58,986 bases of DNA from a bacterium (GTDB lineage: Bacteria > Myxococcota_A > Bradymonadia > UBA7976 > UBA1532), in the NCBI GenBank assembly GCA_030426085.1, contig JAUHYW010000070.1, positions 1 through 58,986 of the forward strand. The letters are read 5' to 3'. Under the pieces are notes generated by a model. That model searched no databases. It was not told the origin of the DNA and saw only the letters and a program-made list of their open reading frames with translations. Position numbers and translations under genes: made by a program. Below, piece by piece: positions 24,661-33,134 of the stretch (its first letter is position 1; every line of letters begins with the position of its first letter).

Positions 24661-24801
24661 CGGATCTCCTCGTCGGTTCGGGCACCGGATTATCGCGTCG
24701 GGCCCGGGCCGCACAATCGGTGTGTTACTTCTGTCGGCTGGCTGCGTAGCGCTGGGCGCGGGCGTGCTCTACAGTCGCCCGAGCGCACTTCGGAGGACTC
24801 G

Positions 24802-25272
24802 ATGCCCGATCTCGACCGCCGCACCTGGATCAAGCTGACCGGCCTCGCCGGCGCCGCCCTGGCCAGCAAGCCCGGGGTGGGGGTGGCCTCGCCGCCCATC
24901 GCCCGGCTCGCCGAGCTGAAGCCGGGGCGCCCGGTGCCCTTCAGCTACCCCGACGCCGCCTCGCCGTGCTGGCTGATGAGGCTCGGGGCGCCCACCGCCG
25001 GCGGCATCGGGCCCGACGGCGACGTCGTGGCCTACTCGGCGCTGTGCACCCACCAGGGCTGCCCGGTTGCGGTCGAAGACGGGCGCTTCATCTGCCCGTG
25101 CCACTACTCCCAGTTCGACCCCGCCCGCGGGGGCCAGTGCTACCAGGGGGTCGCCTCGACCCCGCTGCCCCGGGTGCAGCTCGAGGTCCGGGACGGCGCC
25201 ATCGTGGCCACCGGCATGGACGGGCTCGTCTGGGGCCGGGTCGACGACGGCCCGCTGGGAGGGGGCCGATGA
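24802..25272 (+). CDS. aioB: Arsenite oxidase small subunit, Rieske protein
   Basis: The protein has 156 residues. A twin-arginine signal 'DRRTWIKLTGLAGAAL' is followed by the Rieske fold. Cluster ligands are C82 and H84 in 'CTHQGC' and C98 and H101 in 'CPCH', with C87 and C100 placed for the structural disulfide. 'YSQFDPARGG' after the second motif is typical of AioB rather than of bc1 Rieske proteins. It accepts electrons from the molybdenum subunit and should carry it through the Tat system, since AioA has no signal of its own. The next gene overlaps by 4 bases. The start ATG has GGAGG 6 nt upstream. Confidence 0.9.
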   Translation: MPDLDRRTWIKLTGLAGAALASKPGVGVASPPIARLAELKPGRPVPFSYPDAASPCWLMRLGAPTAGGIGPDGDVVAYSALCTHQGCPVAVEDGRFICPCHYSQFDPARGGQCYQGVASTPLPRVQLEVRDGAIVATGMDGLVWGRVDDGPLGGGR

Positions 25273-27761
25273 CCCGCCGCGTCGACCACCTGCCGCTGCC
25301 GCCGCCCGACGCCCGGGTCGATCAGACCGTCTGTCAGTACTGCACGACCGGCTGCGGCTACACCGTCTACACCTGGCCCATCGGCCGCAGCGGGGGCCCG
25401 AAGCCGGCTCAGAACGCCTTCGGCGCCGACTTCACCCGGCCTCAGCCGGCCCAGGCGGGCGTGGTCTACACCGAGGCGATGCACAGCGTCGCCCTCCAGG
25501 ACGGGCGGGCGGTGCACGTCGCGGTGGTGCCCGCCGCCGACTCGCCGATCAACCGCAAGCGGGATCACTCCAGCCGGGGCGGGACCCAGGCCCGGGCGAC
25601 GTTCGCCGCCGACCGCCCGACCCGGGCCCGGCTGACGACCCCGCTGCTGCGTATCGGCGACACCTTGCAGCCCATCCCGTGGGACGAGGCCATCAACCTG
25701 CTCGCGGCCGTGGTGGGCGGGGTGAGGGCTCGCTTCGGGTCCGATGCGCTGACCGCCAAGGCGTTCGATCATGGCGGCGGCGGCGGCGGCTTCGAAAACA
25801 ACTTCGCCATCGGGCGGCTGCTCTTCGACGACCTCGAGATGCGCTACGTGGCCATCCACAACCGGCCGGCGTACAACTCCGAGGTCTGGGGCAGCCGCGA
25901 TCGGGGGGTGCACGAGCTGCACTACACCGCCGAGGACGCCCGGCTGTGCGACACGCTGGTGCTGTGGGGGGCCAACCCCTACGAGACCGCGTCGGCGTTC
26001 TACACCAGCCACATGCTGCCCAACTTCACCGGCGAGACCGCGGTCGAGAAGCGCGCGGCGTTCGACGACGGCGAGGCCATCGCGCCGCTGCGGCTGGTGG
26101 TCATCGACCCCCGGGCGACGGCGAGCCTCGAGATCGCCCGCCGCATCGACCGGGCCCGCACGCTGCATCTGCGGCCGAACCCGGGCACCGATTACGTGCT
26201 GGCCGATGCCATCGCCCGGGTGGTCTACGAGCGGCGGTGGCACGACGCGGGCATGATCGAGCGGCGCTCGGCGGATGGCACCTTCGATGACTATGCCACC
26301 AAGTCCCTCCGACGGGGCACGGCGCTCGACGGGGTGCTCGCCGACGCGACGCGGATCACCGGCGTGCCCCGGGCGCAGATCGAGCAGGCGGCGGCGTGGA
26401 TGGCCGAGCCCAAGCCCGGCGGAGCCCGGCGGCGCACGCTGACGCTGTACGAGAAGGGCCTGATCTGGAACTACAAGAACTACGACACCATCGCCGCGGC
26501 GGTGCAGCTCGCGGTGCTCGCGGGCAACATCGGCCGCCCGGGCACCGGCTGCGGACGCCAGGGCGGCCACCAGGAAGGCTACGTGCGCCCGCCGTACCCC
26601 GGCGAGCGGCCGCCGCCCAACGTCGATCAGTATCTCATCGATGGCAAGGGCAAGCTGTTCTGGGTCATCGGCACCAACCCCTATCGCTCGACCCCCCGGG
26701 CGCAGGCCTATCGCAAGCGCATCCACGCCCGGACCCAGGCGCTGACGACGGCGCTCGGCCGGGCAGGGGAGTCGGCCACCCGCCGGGCGGACGCCATCGT
26801 CGACGCGCTCGCCGAGGGCGACGGCCTGTTCATGGTGGTCAACGAGCTGTACCTGACCGCGACCGCGGCCGACGCGCACCTGGTGCTGCCGGCGGCGGGC
26901 TGGGGCGAGGCCGATCTGACCTCGATCAACTGCAACAGCCGCCTGCTGCGCCTGTATCCGGCCTTCGTCGACCCGCCGGGCGAGGCGAAGCCCGACTGGT
27001 GGATCATGGCGCGGGTGGCGCGGGCCATGGGCTTCGATGGCTACGGCTGGAAGACGGCCGAAGATGTCTTCCGCGCGGGGGGGGAGAGCTTCCCCGACAA
27101 CCGGGTCGACGCGGTCGCGGCCGAGGCGCTGCCCGCCGAGACCTACGCCGGGGTGACCTACGCCGAGCTGAGGGAGCGGGGTCAGCAAGGCATCCAGACG
27201 CCGGTGCGCCGCGATCCGAAGACCGGGGCGCTGGTGGGCACGACGCGGCGCTACAGCGCGCGGTTCGGGTCGAGCGATGGGTTGTTCCACTGGTATGGCA
27301 GCGACCCCTGGCCGGGCTATCCGCCGCAGATCCAGAAGTATCTCGAGGGCGCCCGGGCGAAGGCCCACCCCTTCTGGCTGACGACCGGGCGCAATCAGTT
27401 CTTGTGGCAGACTGGCTACCACGACCGGCACCAGCCGGCGAAGCTGGACGCGGTGCCGCTGCCCTACATCGAGCTGAACCCGGCCGACGCCGAGCGCCTG
27501 AAGCTGGGCGGGGGTGATCTGGTGGAGGTCTTCAACGACGAGGGCAACGCGGCGTTTCAGGTGCGGGTGCTCGACTCGACGCCGCCGGGGCAGATCTTCG
27601 CGCTGCAGTATCACCCCAAGGGCACGGCCAACGCGCTGACGTCGGCCTACACCGACCCCAAGACGACCATTCCCTGGTACAAGGCGACGCGGGTCGGGCT
27701 GCGCAAGCTGGCGGGGGAGCTGCCGACGACGGCGAGCCTGCTGCCGGCGAATCGGTTCTGA
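25269..27761 (+). CDS. aioA: Arsenite oxidase large subunit, molybdopterin protein
   Basis: The protein has 830 residues, the normal AioA length. C22, C25 and C29 ('CQYCTTGC') provide the [3Fe-4S] site. The four residues that line the arsenite pocket in the Alcaligenes faecalis enzyme (His195, Glu203, Arg419, His423) are all present here with the same spacing: H168 and E176 in 'DHGGGGGGFE', R430 and H434 in 'RQGGH'. Long conserved blocks ('HNRPAYNSE', 'YEKGLIW', 'GHQEGY.RPPYPG') also match. The enzyme oxidises arsenite to arsenate in the periplasm. No aioXSR regulators, cytochrome c or cofactor genes are adjacent, so its electron acceptor must be encoded elsewhere. Confidence 0.92.
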   Translation: MTRRVDHLPLPPPDARVDQTVCQYCTTGCGYTVYTWPIGRSGGPKPAQNAFGADFTRPQPAQAGVVYTEAMHSVALQDGRAVHVAVVPAADSPINRKRDHSSRGGTQARATFAADRPTRARLTTPLLRIGDTLQPIPWDEAINLLAAVVGGVRARFGSDALTAKAFDHGGGGGGFENNFAIGRLLFDDLEMRYVAIHNRPAYNSEVWGSRDRGVHELHYTAEDARLCDTLVLWGANPYETASAFYTSHMLPNFTGETAVEKRAAFDDGEAIAPLRLVVIDPRATASLEIARRIDRARTLHLRPNPGTDYVLADAIARVVYERRWHDAGMIERRSADGTFDDYATKSLRRGTALDGVLADATRITGVPRAQIEQAAAWMAEPKPGGARRRTLTLYEKGLIWNYKNYDTIAAAVQLAVLAGNIGRPGTGCGRQGGHQEGYVRPPYPGERPPPNVDQYLIDGKGKLFWVIGTNPYRSTPRAQAYRKRIHARTQALTTALGRAGESATRRADAIVDALAEGDGLFMVVNELYLTATAADAHLVLPAAGWGEADLTSINCNSRLLRLYPAFVDPPGEAKPDWWIMARVARAMGFDGYGWKTAEDVFRAGGESFPDNRVDAVAAEALPAETYAGVTYAELRERGQQGIQTPVRRDPKTGALVGTTRRYSARFGSSDGLFHWYGSDPWPGYPPQIQKYLEGARAKAHPFWLTTGRNQFLWQTGYHDRHQPAKLDAVPLPYIELNPADAERLKLGGGDLVEVFNDEGNAAFQVRVLDSTPPGQIFALQYHPKGTANALTSAYTDPKTTIPWYKATRVGLRKLAGELPTTASLLPANRF

Positions 27762-27768
27762 GGCGGGG

Positions 27769-28017
27769 CTACGAGGCGGCTTCGTCCCGGGGCGGCGTCG
27801 TGGCGGGCTCTTCGTCGTCGGGGATCCACTTGAACCGGGGGTCGGGCGGTTCGGTCCATTCGCCGGGCCCACCGTAGCGCCCGGAGAGGCGGCCGTCGGG
27901 GGAGAGGATGCCGATCTTGATGAGGTGCCGGGTGCGCGCCTCGGGGGACAGGTTGCGAAACCACTCCATCGCCTCGTCGTTCGCCTGTTCCAACGCCTCA
28001 TGTTCTTGCCGGGTCAT
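27769..28017 (-). CDS. Small acidic protein, probable antitoxin
   Basis: The product has 82 residues: a charged helical N-terminus ('HEALEQANDEAMEWFRNLSPEARTRHLIKIGILSPDGRLSGRYGG') and an acidic, Pro-rich tail. 'KIGILSPDGRLSGRYGG' resembles the short 'G.LT.DG.LT..Y' segments of small partners encoded next to ADP-ribosyltransferase-like toxins. The gene starts inside the stop of the putative toxin gene (ATGA), so both come from one transcript. A small, acidic, translationally coupled partner is the usual antitoxin form. Assignment rests on context and is tentative. Confidence 0.55.
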   Translation of the reverse strand: MTRQEHEALEQANDEAMEWFRNLSPEARTRHLIKIGILSPDGRLSGRYGGPGEWTEPPDPRFKWIPDDEEPATTPPRDEAAS

Positions 28018-28376
28018 GGTGCCTCCTCGACTGGCCACGCCAGTCCTGCGCGGTGCAGATCGGCGCACATGGTCTCGTACCACCCCGCGAGCTGTGACGT
28101 CGCGAACGTGTCGGTCAGGTCGAAGCACCGCCCGAGGTTGATGAACGCGCCGAGCACGAACGGCTCCTCGACGCGCCCGCGGGCCTGCATCTCCTCGGCC
28201 CAGGCGCGGGCCCGCTCGGGGCCGTGCTCCCAGAAATACACCCCGCGGCCGAGCCAGTCGTAGCGGTTGCGGCTCGGCTTCAGCGGCTCGCCGCGCAGCA
28301 GCACCGCCTCGCCCACGCTGCGATCACACCCGTGATAGCCCACGATCAGCCGTTGATAGTCGATGGGTCGTGCCAT
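28014..28376 (-). CDS. Putative ADP-ribosyltransferase-like toxin
   Basis: The product has 120 residues. 'IVGYHGCDRSVGEAVL' followed by 'NRYDWLGRGVYFWEHGPERARAWAEE' has the His-G and G-x-Y-F elements that ADP-ribosyltransferase/PARP-like folds use to bind NAD, here in a compact form often found in toxin-antitoxin loci. The third catalytic residue cannot be assigned by eye. It is transcribed first, with the small acidic gene overlapping by 4 bases. The upstream 285 bp have no convincing gene. If the reading is right, it would modify a host target when the partner is lost. Confidence 0.5.
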   Translation of the reverse strand: MARPIDYQRLIVGYHGCDRSVGEAVLLRGEPLKPSRNRYDWLGRGVYFWEHGPERARAWAEEMQARGRVEEPFVLGAFINLGRCFDLTDTFATSQLAGWYETMCADLHRAGLAWPVEEAP

Positions 28377-28661
28377 GCCCTACAGCAACCGGACACTGAA
28401 TCTGACCGTGCTCGCTGGCCCGATTCGCCGATTGCGGCGTTGCTCGACTTGCCGTTGCCCCCAGCAGCGTCTGCGTCTCGCGCCTTGCAGTCGACGAATC
28501 GGCCTGCGCGATCCCTGGTCATCTTCAATGTCCGGCCGCTGTGGTGTAGCCGCTCACTGCGCGGAAGGCAATTCCCGACATTGGTATGCCATCGACCGTC
28601 TGCCACTGATGGGATCCCGCGCGCCGATCCGTGAGGCGAGGCGGTTGTTTCGCCGCAGCCC
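28377..28661. other. Intergenic region without a recognisable gene, lower GC
   Basis: This spacer between the divergent toxin-like gene and the flippase gene is visibly less GC-rich than its surroundings, and its open frames lack codon bias. No promoter of good match, terminator or RNA fold was found by eye. It could be the remains of horizontally acquired DNA linked to the toxin pair. Confidence 0.4.
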
Positions 28662-30218
28662 GTGAGCGACCCTGCCCCGATGTCCGGCCGCGCCCTCACC
28701 GTCAAGACCCTGGTGCTCGCCTCGGGCAAGGCGCTCGGGGCGCTGTCGGCGGTGATCCTCACCGCGGTGCTGACCCGGGCGCTGTCGGTCGAGCAGTACG
28801 CCACCCACAAGCAGGCGCTGCTGCTCTTCGCCATCGCCTCGCCGCTCTTGATGCTGGGGCTGCCCAAGGCCCTGTACTACTTCCTGCCCGGCGAGCCCCG
28901 GCGGGCGCGGGCCGCGCTGGTCGAGAACCTGGGGCTGCTGCTCGCCGGGGGCCTGGCCTTCGCGCTGGCGGTGCTGCTCGGCGGGGCCGGGCTGGCCGCC
29001 GAACGCTTCGACAACCCGGCCCTCGCCGACGCCGCTCGGTGGGTCGCGCCGTACGGGCTGGCGATGTTCCCCATGGCGGCCCTCGGCGCCTGCCTCGTCG
29101 CCCGGGATCGGGTCGGGGCGCTGGTTCGCTTCAACCTGGGATCACGGGCGCTGCTGGTGGCGCTCGCCGCCGGGGCGGGGGTGGTGTATGGCACCGCCGA
29201 AGCCACCCTGGCGGCGCACGCGCTGTGGGGCGGGGTGATGCTGGTGCCGGCGTTGTGGATGATGGGGCGGGCCGTGCGGCGGCCCGTGAAGCCGATCCCA
29301 CTCGATGGGACCGATGCCACCCCCCCGGTGCAGGCGACCCCGCCGACGCCGCCCGAGAGGCCCGGATGGCAGGGCATGGCGGCCCAGCTCCGGTTCGCGG
29401 TGCCGCTGGGGCTGGCCTCGCTGCTGGGTACGCTGTCGGCGCAGCTCGACAAGCTCATCGTGTCGGCGATGTGCTCCACTGAAGACTTCGCGATCTATGC
29501 CACGGGTGCCATCGAGCTTCCGCTCATCGGGGTCGTCACCGGCGCCATGAGCGCGGTCGTGCTGCCCGAGCTGACCCGGTTCTACAAGGCGGGCACGCCC
29601 GAGCGCATCGTGGGGCTGTGGCAGGGCGCGATGAAGACCGCGCTGCTCATCCTGGCACCGGTGATGTTCGGGGTGCTGCTCACCGGGCCCGAGCTGATGA
29701 GCGTGCTGTTCTCGGCGACCTACACCGAGGCGGCGACCCCGCTGCGGATCTACGCGCTGTTGCTGCCGCTGCGAGCGGCGGTGTACGGCAGCGTGCTGAT
29801 GGCCACCGACAACACCCGTTGGGTCACCGCTTCGGCCGCGTTCGGGCTGGCGCTGAATGGCATCCTGTCGGTCATCGGTGTGGGTCTCTTCGGGTACGCC
29901 GGCGCGGCGTGGGCCACGGTCCTCACGACGTATGGGGTGGTCGCGTTCATGCTGCGTCCCATGGGTCGGGCGCTGGGCTGCCATCCGCTCTCGCTCATCC
30001 CATGGCGTCGGGTCGCGGTGGTCCTGGTGGCCGCCGGCGCCCCGGCGGCGGCCGTGGGTCTCGGCGTATGGCTCGGCGGTGATGCCATGGCGGACTGGCC
30101 GGATGCCATGCGGCTCGTCGCCGTCGGCGGGGTCTATGCCATCTTCACCGGGGCGGCGTATCAGATCTCGGGCATCACTACGCTGAGGCAACTCGCCGAC
30201 TTCGTGCGGCGCCGCTGA
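28662..30218 (+). CDS. Oligosaccharide flippase (MVF/polysaccharide transporter superfamily)
   Basis: The protein has 518 residues with about 12-14 hydrophobic segments spread along the whole length. The N-terminus 'LASGKALGALSAVILTAVLTRALSVEQYATHKQALLL' is the standard opening of Wzx-like flippases ('...R.LG...YG.......'). Such proteins turn lipid-linked sugars to the outer face of the inner membrane for O-antigen or capsule assembly. No glycosyltransferases lie nearby, so the sugar is unknown. The start is GTG 28662 or ATG 28680; neither has a strong ribosome binding site. It converges on the PhyH gene with only 3 bp between stops. Confidence 0.82.
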   Translation: MSDPAPMSGRALTVKTLVLASGKALGALSAVILTAVLTRALSVEQYATHKQALLLFAIASPLLMLGLPKALYYFLPGEPRRARAALVENLGLLLAGGLAFALAVLLGGAGLAAERFDNPALADAARWVAPYGLAMFPMAALGACLVARDRVGALVRFNLGSRALLVALAAGAGVVYGTAEATLAAHALWGGVMLVPALWMMGRAVRRPVKPIPLDGTDATPPVQATPPTPPERPGWQGMAAQLRFAVPLGLASLLGTLSAQLDKLIVSAMCSTEDFAIYATGAIELPLIGVVTGAMSAVVLPELTRFYKAGTPERIVGLWQGAMKTALLILAPVMFGVLLTGPELMSVLFSATYTEAATPLRIYALLLPLRAAVYGSVLMATDNTRWVTASAAFGLALNGILSVIGVGLFGYAGAAWATVLTTYGVVAFMLRPMGRALGCHPLSLIPWRRVAVVLVAAGAPAAAVGLGVWLGGDAMADWPDAMRLVAVGGVYAIFTGAAYQISGITTLRQLADFVRRR

Positions 30219-30221
30219 CGC

Positions 30222-30998
30222 TCAGGCGGGCACGAGCCAGTTGTCGGGCGACCACTTCGCGGTCTCGTCCACGAAGTGCACCGCATAGGCCGGGCGGGGA
30301 CGGGCGCTGTGGTTGGCGTCGCTCTTGTGGGGCAGCAGGCCGTGCAGCACGACCAGCGCGCCCGCGGGCACCTCGAGCGGGATCCAGCCGTCGTCGGGCC
30401 AGGGCGCCTCGTCGAGCTCGACGAAGCGGGTCGTGTCACCCGCCCGCACGAAGCGCCGCTTCAAGCCGGCCCGGTGGCCGCCGGGCAGGGCCCACAGGCA
30501 GCCGTTCTCCCGGTCGGCGTCGGCCAGGGCGAACCACAGGCCGGTGACGGTGCTCGGGGTGGTGTGCAGGAAGGTCGTGTCCTGGTGAGGCGCGACGGCG
30601 CCGCCGACGCCGGGGTCCTTGGCGATGTACATCGACTGCACCGCCCGGGGCGCGGTGAGCCCGGCGGCGCGCAGAGGCTCGGCCCAGCGCTGCGCGGTGG
30701 AGAGCGGGGCGAACACCGGGTCGTGGGCGTGCAGCGCGTGGCCGATCTTGTTGACCGCCCGGGTGCCACCGGCGACGTCCTCCAGGAAGCATCGGATGCG
30801 ATCGCCCGACTCGAGGAACCAGCGGTCGATCGCCCGCCGCGACTCGTCGGTGGTGAACGGGGCCCCGGCGGCCTCGGGGTCGAAGGCGTCGATGATGGCA
30901 TCGGCCCGCGCCCGCAGCGCCTTCACCTCGGCCGGGCTCAGCGCGTCGGGGACGATGGCGTAGCCCCGCGCGGCGTAGTCATTCGGATCGAATGGCAT
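30222..30998 (-). CDS. PhyH-family Fe(II)/2-oxoglutarate dioxygenase
   Basis: The protein has 258 residues. N-terminal 'DYAARGYAIVPDALSPAEVKALRARADAI' is the usual PhyH opening. The metal triad is seen as H-x-D in 'PHQDTTFLH' and a distal His in 'HGLLPHKSDANHS', with Arg in 'RPRPAYAVHF' placed to bind 2-oxoglutarate. Family members hydroxylate small organic substrates, from phytanoyl-CoA to ectoine and phosphonates, and the substrate here cannot be told. It lies 8 bp downstream of the kinase-ATPase gene on the same strand, so the two are probably co-transcribed. Confidence 0.85.
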   Translation of the reverse strand: MPFDPNDYAARGYAIVPDALSPAEVKALRARADAIIDAFDPEAAGAPFTTDESRRAIDRWFLESGDRIRCFLEDVAGGTRAVNKIGHALHAHDPVFAPLSTAQRWAEPLRAAGLTAPRAVQSMYIAKDPGVGGAVAPHQDTTFLHTTPSTVTGLWFALADADRENGCLWALPGGHRAGLKRRFVRAGDTTRFVELDEAPWPDDGWIPLEVPAGALVVLHGLLPHKSDANHSARPRPAYAVHFVDETAKWSPDNWLVPA

Positions 30999-31006
30999 GC
31001 GATGCC

Positions 31007-32881
31007 TCAGTAGGGCTCGCCGTCGAAGTCGGTGATGATCGAGCTGACCATCACCAGCGAGGCCTCCTCGTCGTCGATCGGGGGCAGCCAGTCGGGCGGG
31101 GCCTGCCGCCAGCGGGGCCAGGCGGGCACGATGTCGCCCACCCGCCGCATGCGGTACAGCTTCGACAGCAGCGTCTTGGGGTTGCCGCCCGCCTCGCGGA
31201 CCAGCTCGACCTTCTCGGCGTAGGGCAGCTCGACCAGCTCGTCGACGATGCGGAACAAGGCCTCCTCGTCGAGCGGGCCGAGCACCCGGGTCGCCGCCTT
31301 GAGCCAGCCGGGGGTCGGCAGGCCGGGTGCGGTCTCGGGGCGGGTGACGGTGATGAGCACGATGACCCGCAGCCGATGGGCCCGCACCGCGTAGACCAGC
31401 GCCAGGATCTCGTCGTCGATGGCCTCCATGCCGTCGAGGGTCAGCACGAAGGGGCGCTCGCGGGTGGCGCACTTCATGAACTCGGCGAAGAGGCGGCCCT
31501 GAGCGTCGCTGGGCAGGTGCTCCAGCCGGCCGCGGGTCCAGTCGACGATCTTGCGGCGGACGTTGGGATCCTCCAGGCCGTGGCCTTTGAGCCACCAGTC
31601 GACGTGATCCCGGGTCTGGGTGTCTTCCAGGCCGATGGCCCCGGCGATCGACAGCGCCGTCTCGCGCATGGTCGCCCCGACCCGCCACCGGTGGCGGTGG
31701 CCGTCGATGTCGCCCTGGGCCATGAAGGGGCTGGTCAGCTCGAGCGAGAGCCGGGTCTTGCCGCTGCCCCGGTCGCCGCACAGCACCAGCACCCCCGGCT
31801 GGGGGTTCTGGCGCCAGCGGTCGAGCCCCCGGGAGAGCTGGAGCAGCAGGTGGTCCCGCCCGACGAGGGTCGTGGTGCGCAGCGGGGCCTCGAGCGGCTT
31901 GCGCACCGGGGCCCCGTCCTCGGCCTGGGCGTAGCGCGCCTGGCGGGTGGCGAGCAGATCGGCGCCCTCGGAGTCGGTGTGGGACTCGCGCAGGTCGTCG
32001 TCGACCGCCAGGTCGATGCTCTGCTCGACCCCGGGGGTGAGCTGCTCGAACGGCCCGTCGACCAGCGCGGCGAAGGCGGCCCGGGCGTCGGCGGCGTGGC
32101 GGAAGCGGTCGAACGGCTCGGGCTGCATCATGCGGTCGAGCACCTCCCACAGCCCCTCGGGGGTCACGAAGCCGGGGCGGGGGTCGAGCGGGGGGCACGA
32201 GTTGTCGAGCCGGATCATCAGCGACTGCACCGGGCTCGACGCCCAGAAGGGCAGCCGGCCGCAGATGATCTCGTAGAGCACGATGCCGAAGCAGTAGAGG
32301 TCGGTCCACGGGCCGATGCGGCGGCGGCTGCCGGTGGCCTGCTCGGGGGCGGCGTAGTCGACGGTGCCCAGCATGTCGTAGGCCGAGGTGCCGCTGCGGG
32401 CCTGATCGCGCAGGCGGGCCACCCCGAAGTCGAGCAGGATCGCCTCGCCGTACTGGTCGATGAGGATGTTGTCCGGCTTGATGTCCCGGTGGATGACCGC
32501 GTGGGCGTGGGCGTGGGCCAGCGTCTCGAGCACCTGGTCGACGATGGGCCACATCTGGCGCCAGTCGCTCCACTGCTTGCCCGCCTCGTGCAGCGGCCGG
32601 CCGCGTTGCAGGGCCATCACGAAGAACAGGCCCACCCGGGGGTCGGCTCCGGCGTCGATGATCGGCACCACCCGGGGGTGGTTGAGCCGCACCATGGCCT
32701 GGATCTCGCGCTGGAATCGCAGCTCGGCGGCCGGCGCGCCGGCGATGGACGGGCGCAGCACCTTGATGGCCACGGTCTGGTTCGTCAGCCGGTCGTCGGC
32801 CCGCCAGACCTCGCCCATACCGCCCACCCCGAGGCGGCTGAGCAGCGCGTAGCGATTGGCGATGAGGACCGGCTCGTTCAT
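31007..32881 (-). CDS. Ser/Thr kinase fused to AAA-type ATPase
   Basis: The protein has 624 residues. The kinase domain has 'GVGGMGEVWRA', 'VAIKVL', 'HRDIKPDNIL', 'LDFG' and 'GTVDYAAPEQ', all intact. A linker leads to an NTPase with Walker A 'GDRGSGKTRL' and a Walker-B-like 'FVLTLDGMEAI'. It then ends without the long TPR section carried by its two paralogues in this window, so it is the short form. ATG 32881 is chosen as the first Met close to the kinase core. A TATGAT-like -10 lies at 32966-32971 (minus strand), next to a GTGAC/GTCAC inverted repeat. Confidence 0.85.
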   Translation of the reverse strand: MNEPVLIANRYALLSRLGVGGMGEVWRADDRLTNQTVAIKVLRPSIAGAPAAELRFQREIQAMVRLNHPRVVPIIDAGADPRVGLFFVMALQRGRPLHEAGKQWSDWRQMWPIVDQVLETLAHAHAHAVIHRDIKPDNILIDQYGEAILLDFGVARLRDQARSGTSAYDMLGTVDYAAPEQATGSRRRIGPWTDLYCFGIVLYEIICGRLPFWASSPVQSLMIRLDNSCPPLDPRPGFVTPEGLWEVLDRMMQPEPFDRFRHAADARAAFAALVDGPFEQLTPGVEQSIDLAVDDDLRESHTDSEGADLLATRQARYAQAEDGAPVRKPLEAPLRTTTLVGRDHLLLQLSRGLDRWRQNPQPGVLVLCGDRGSGKTRLSLELTSPFMAQGDIDGHRHRWRVGATMRETALSIAGAIGLEDTQTRDHVDWWLKGHGLEDPNVRRKIVDWTRGRLEHLPSDAQGRLFAEFMKCATRERPFVLTLDGMEAIDDEILALVYAVRAHRLRVIVLITVTRPETAPGLPTPGWLKAATRVLGPLDEEALFRIVDELVELPYAEKVELVREAGGNPKTLLSKLYRMRRVGDIVPAWPRWRQAPPDWLPPIDDEEASLVMVSSIITDFDGEPY

Positions 32882-32973
32882 CGGTGATGCCCGAATACGG
32901 AGGGCTGACGGGGATTCGGCATGGCCCGATTGTGGCCCACGATGCACGTCAGATCCACCCCGCAGATCATAGA

Positions 32974-32993
32974 AGGTGACAGATACGTCACTT
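32974..32993. promoter_or_regulatory. Inverted repeat in divergent promoter region
   Basis: AGGTGAC (32974-32980), six bases, then GTCACTT (32987-32993) match as inverted arms at 6 of 7 positions. They lie in the AT-richer centre of the 253-bp region between the divergent kinase-ATPase and outer-membrane-protein genes, next to a leftward TATGAT at 32966-32971. The layout suits a regulator binding site. Its regulator is unknown. Confidence 0.35.
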
Positions 32994-33134
32994 GATCACA
33001 AATGCGGAATATCATCCATCCAGCCGGTCGGTGGGCCCGCGCGCCCGGCGTGGTCCGGGTGACGCGACGGCGGACGGGGCCCCGCCCGGTCTGCTATATC
33101 GTTGCCCCCTCGTCGCAGAGGGGGAGGAGGTGCC

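Noticed and set aside
24753-24768. A GG-N10-GC arrangement upstream of aioB resembling a sigma-54 promoter (aio operons elsewhere often use sigma-54).
   Set aside because: Only the GG and GC dinucleotides fit; in DNA of this GC content such a match is expected many times per kilobase.
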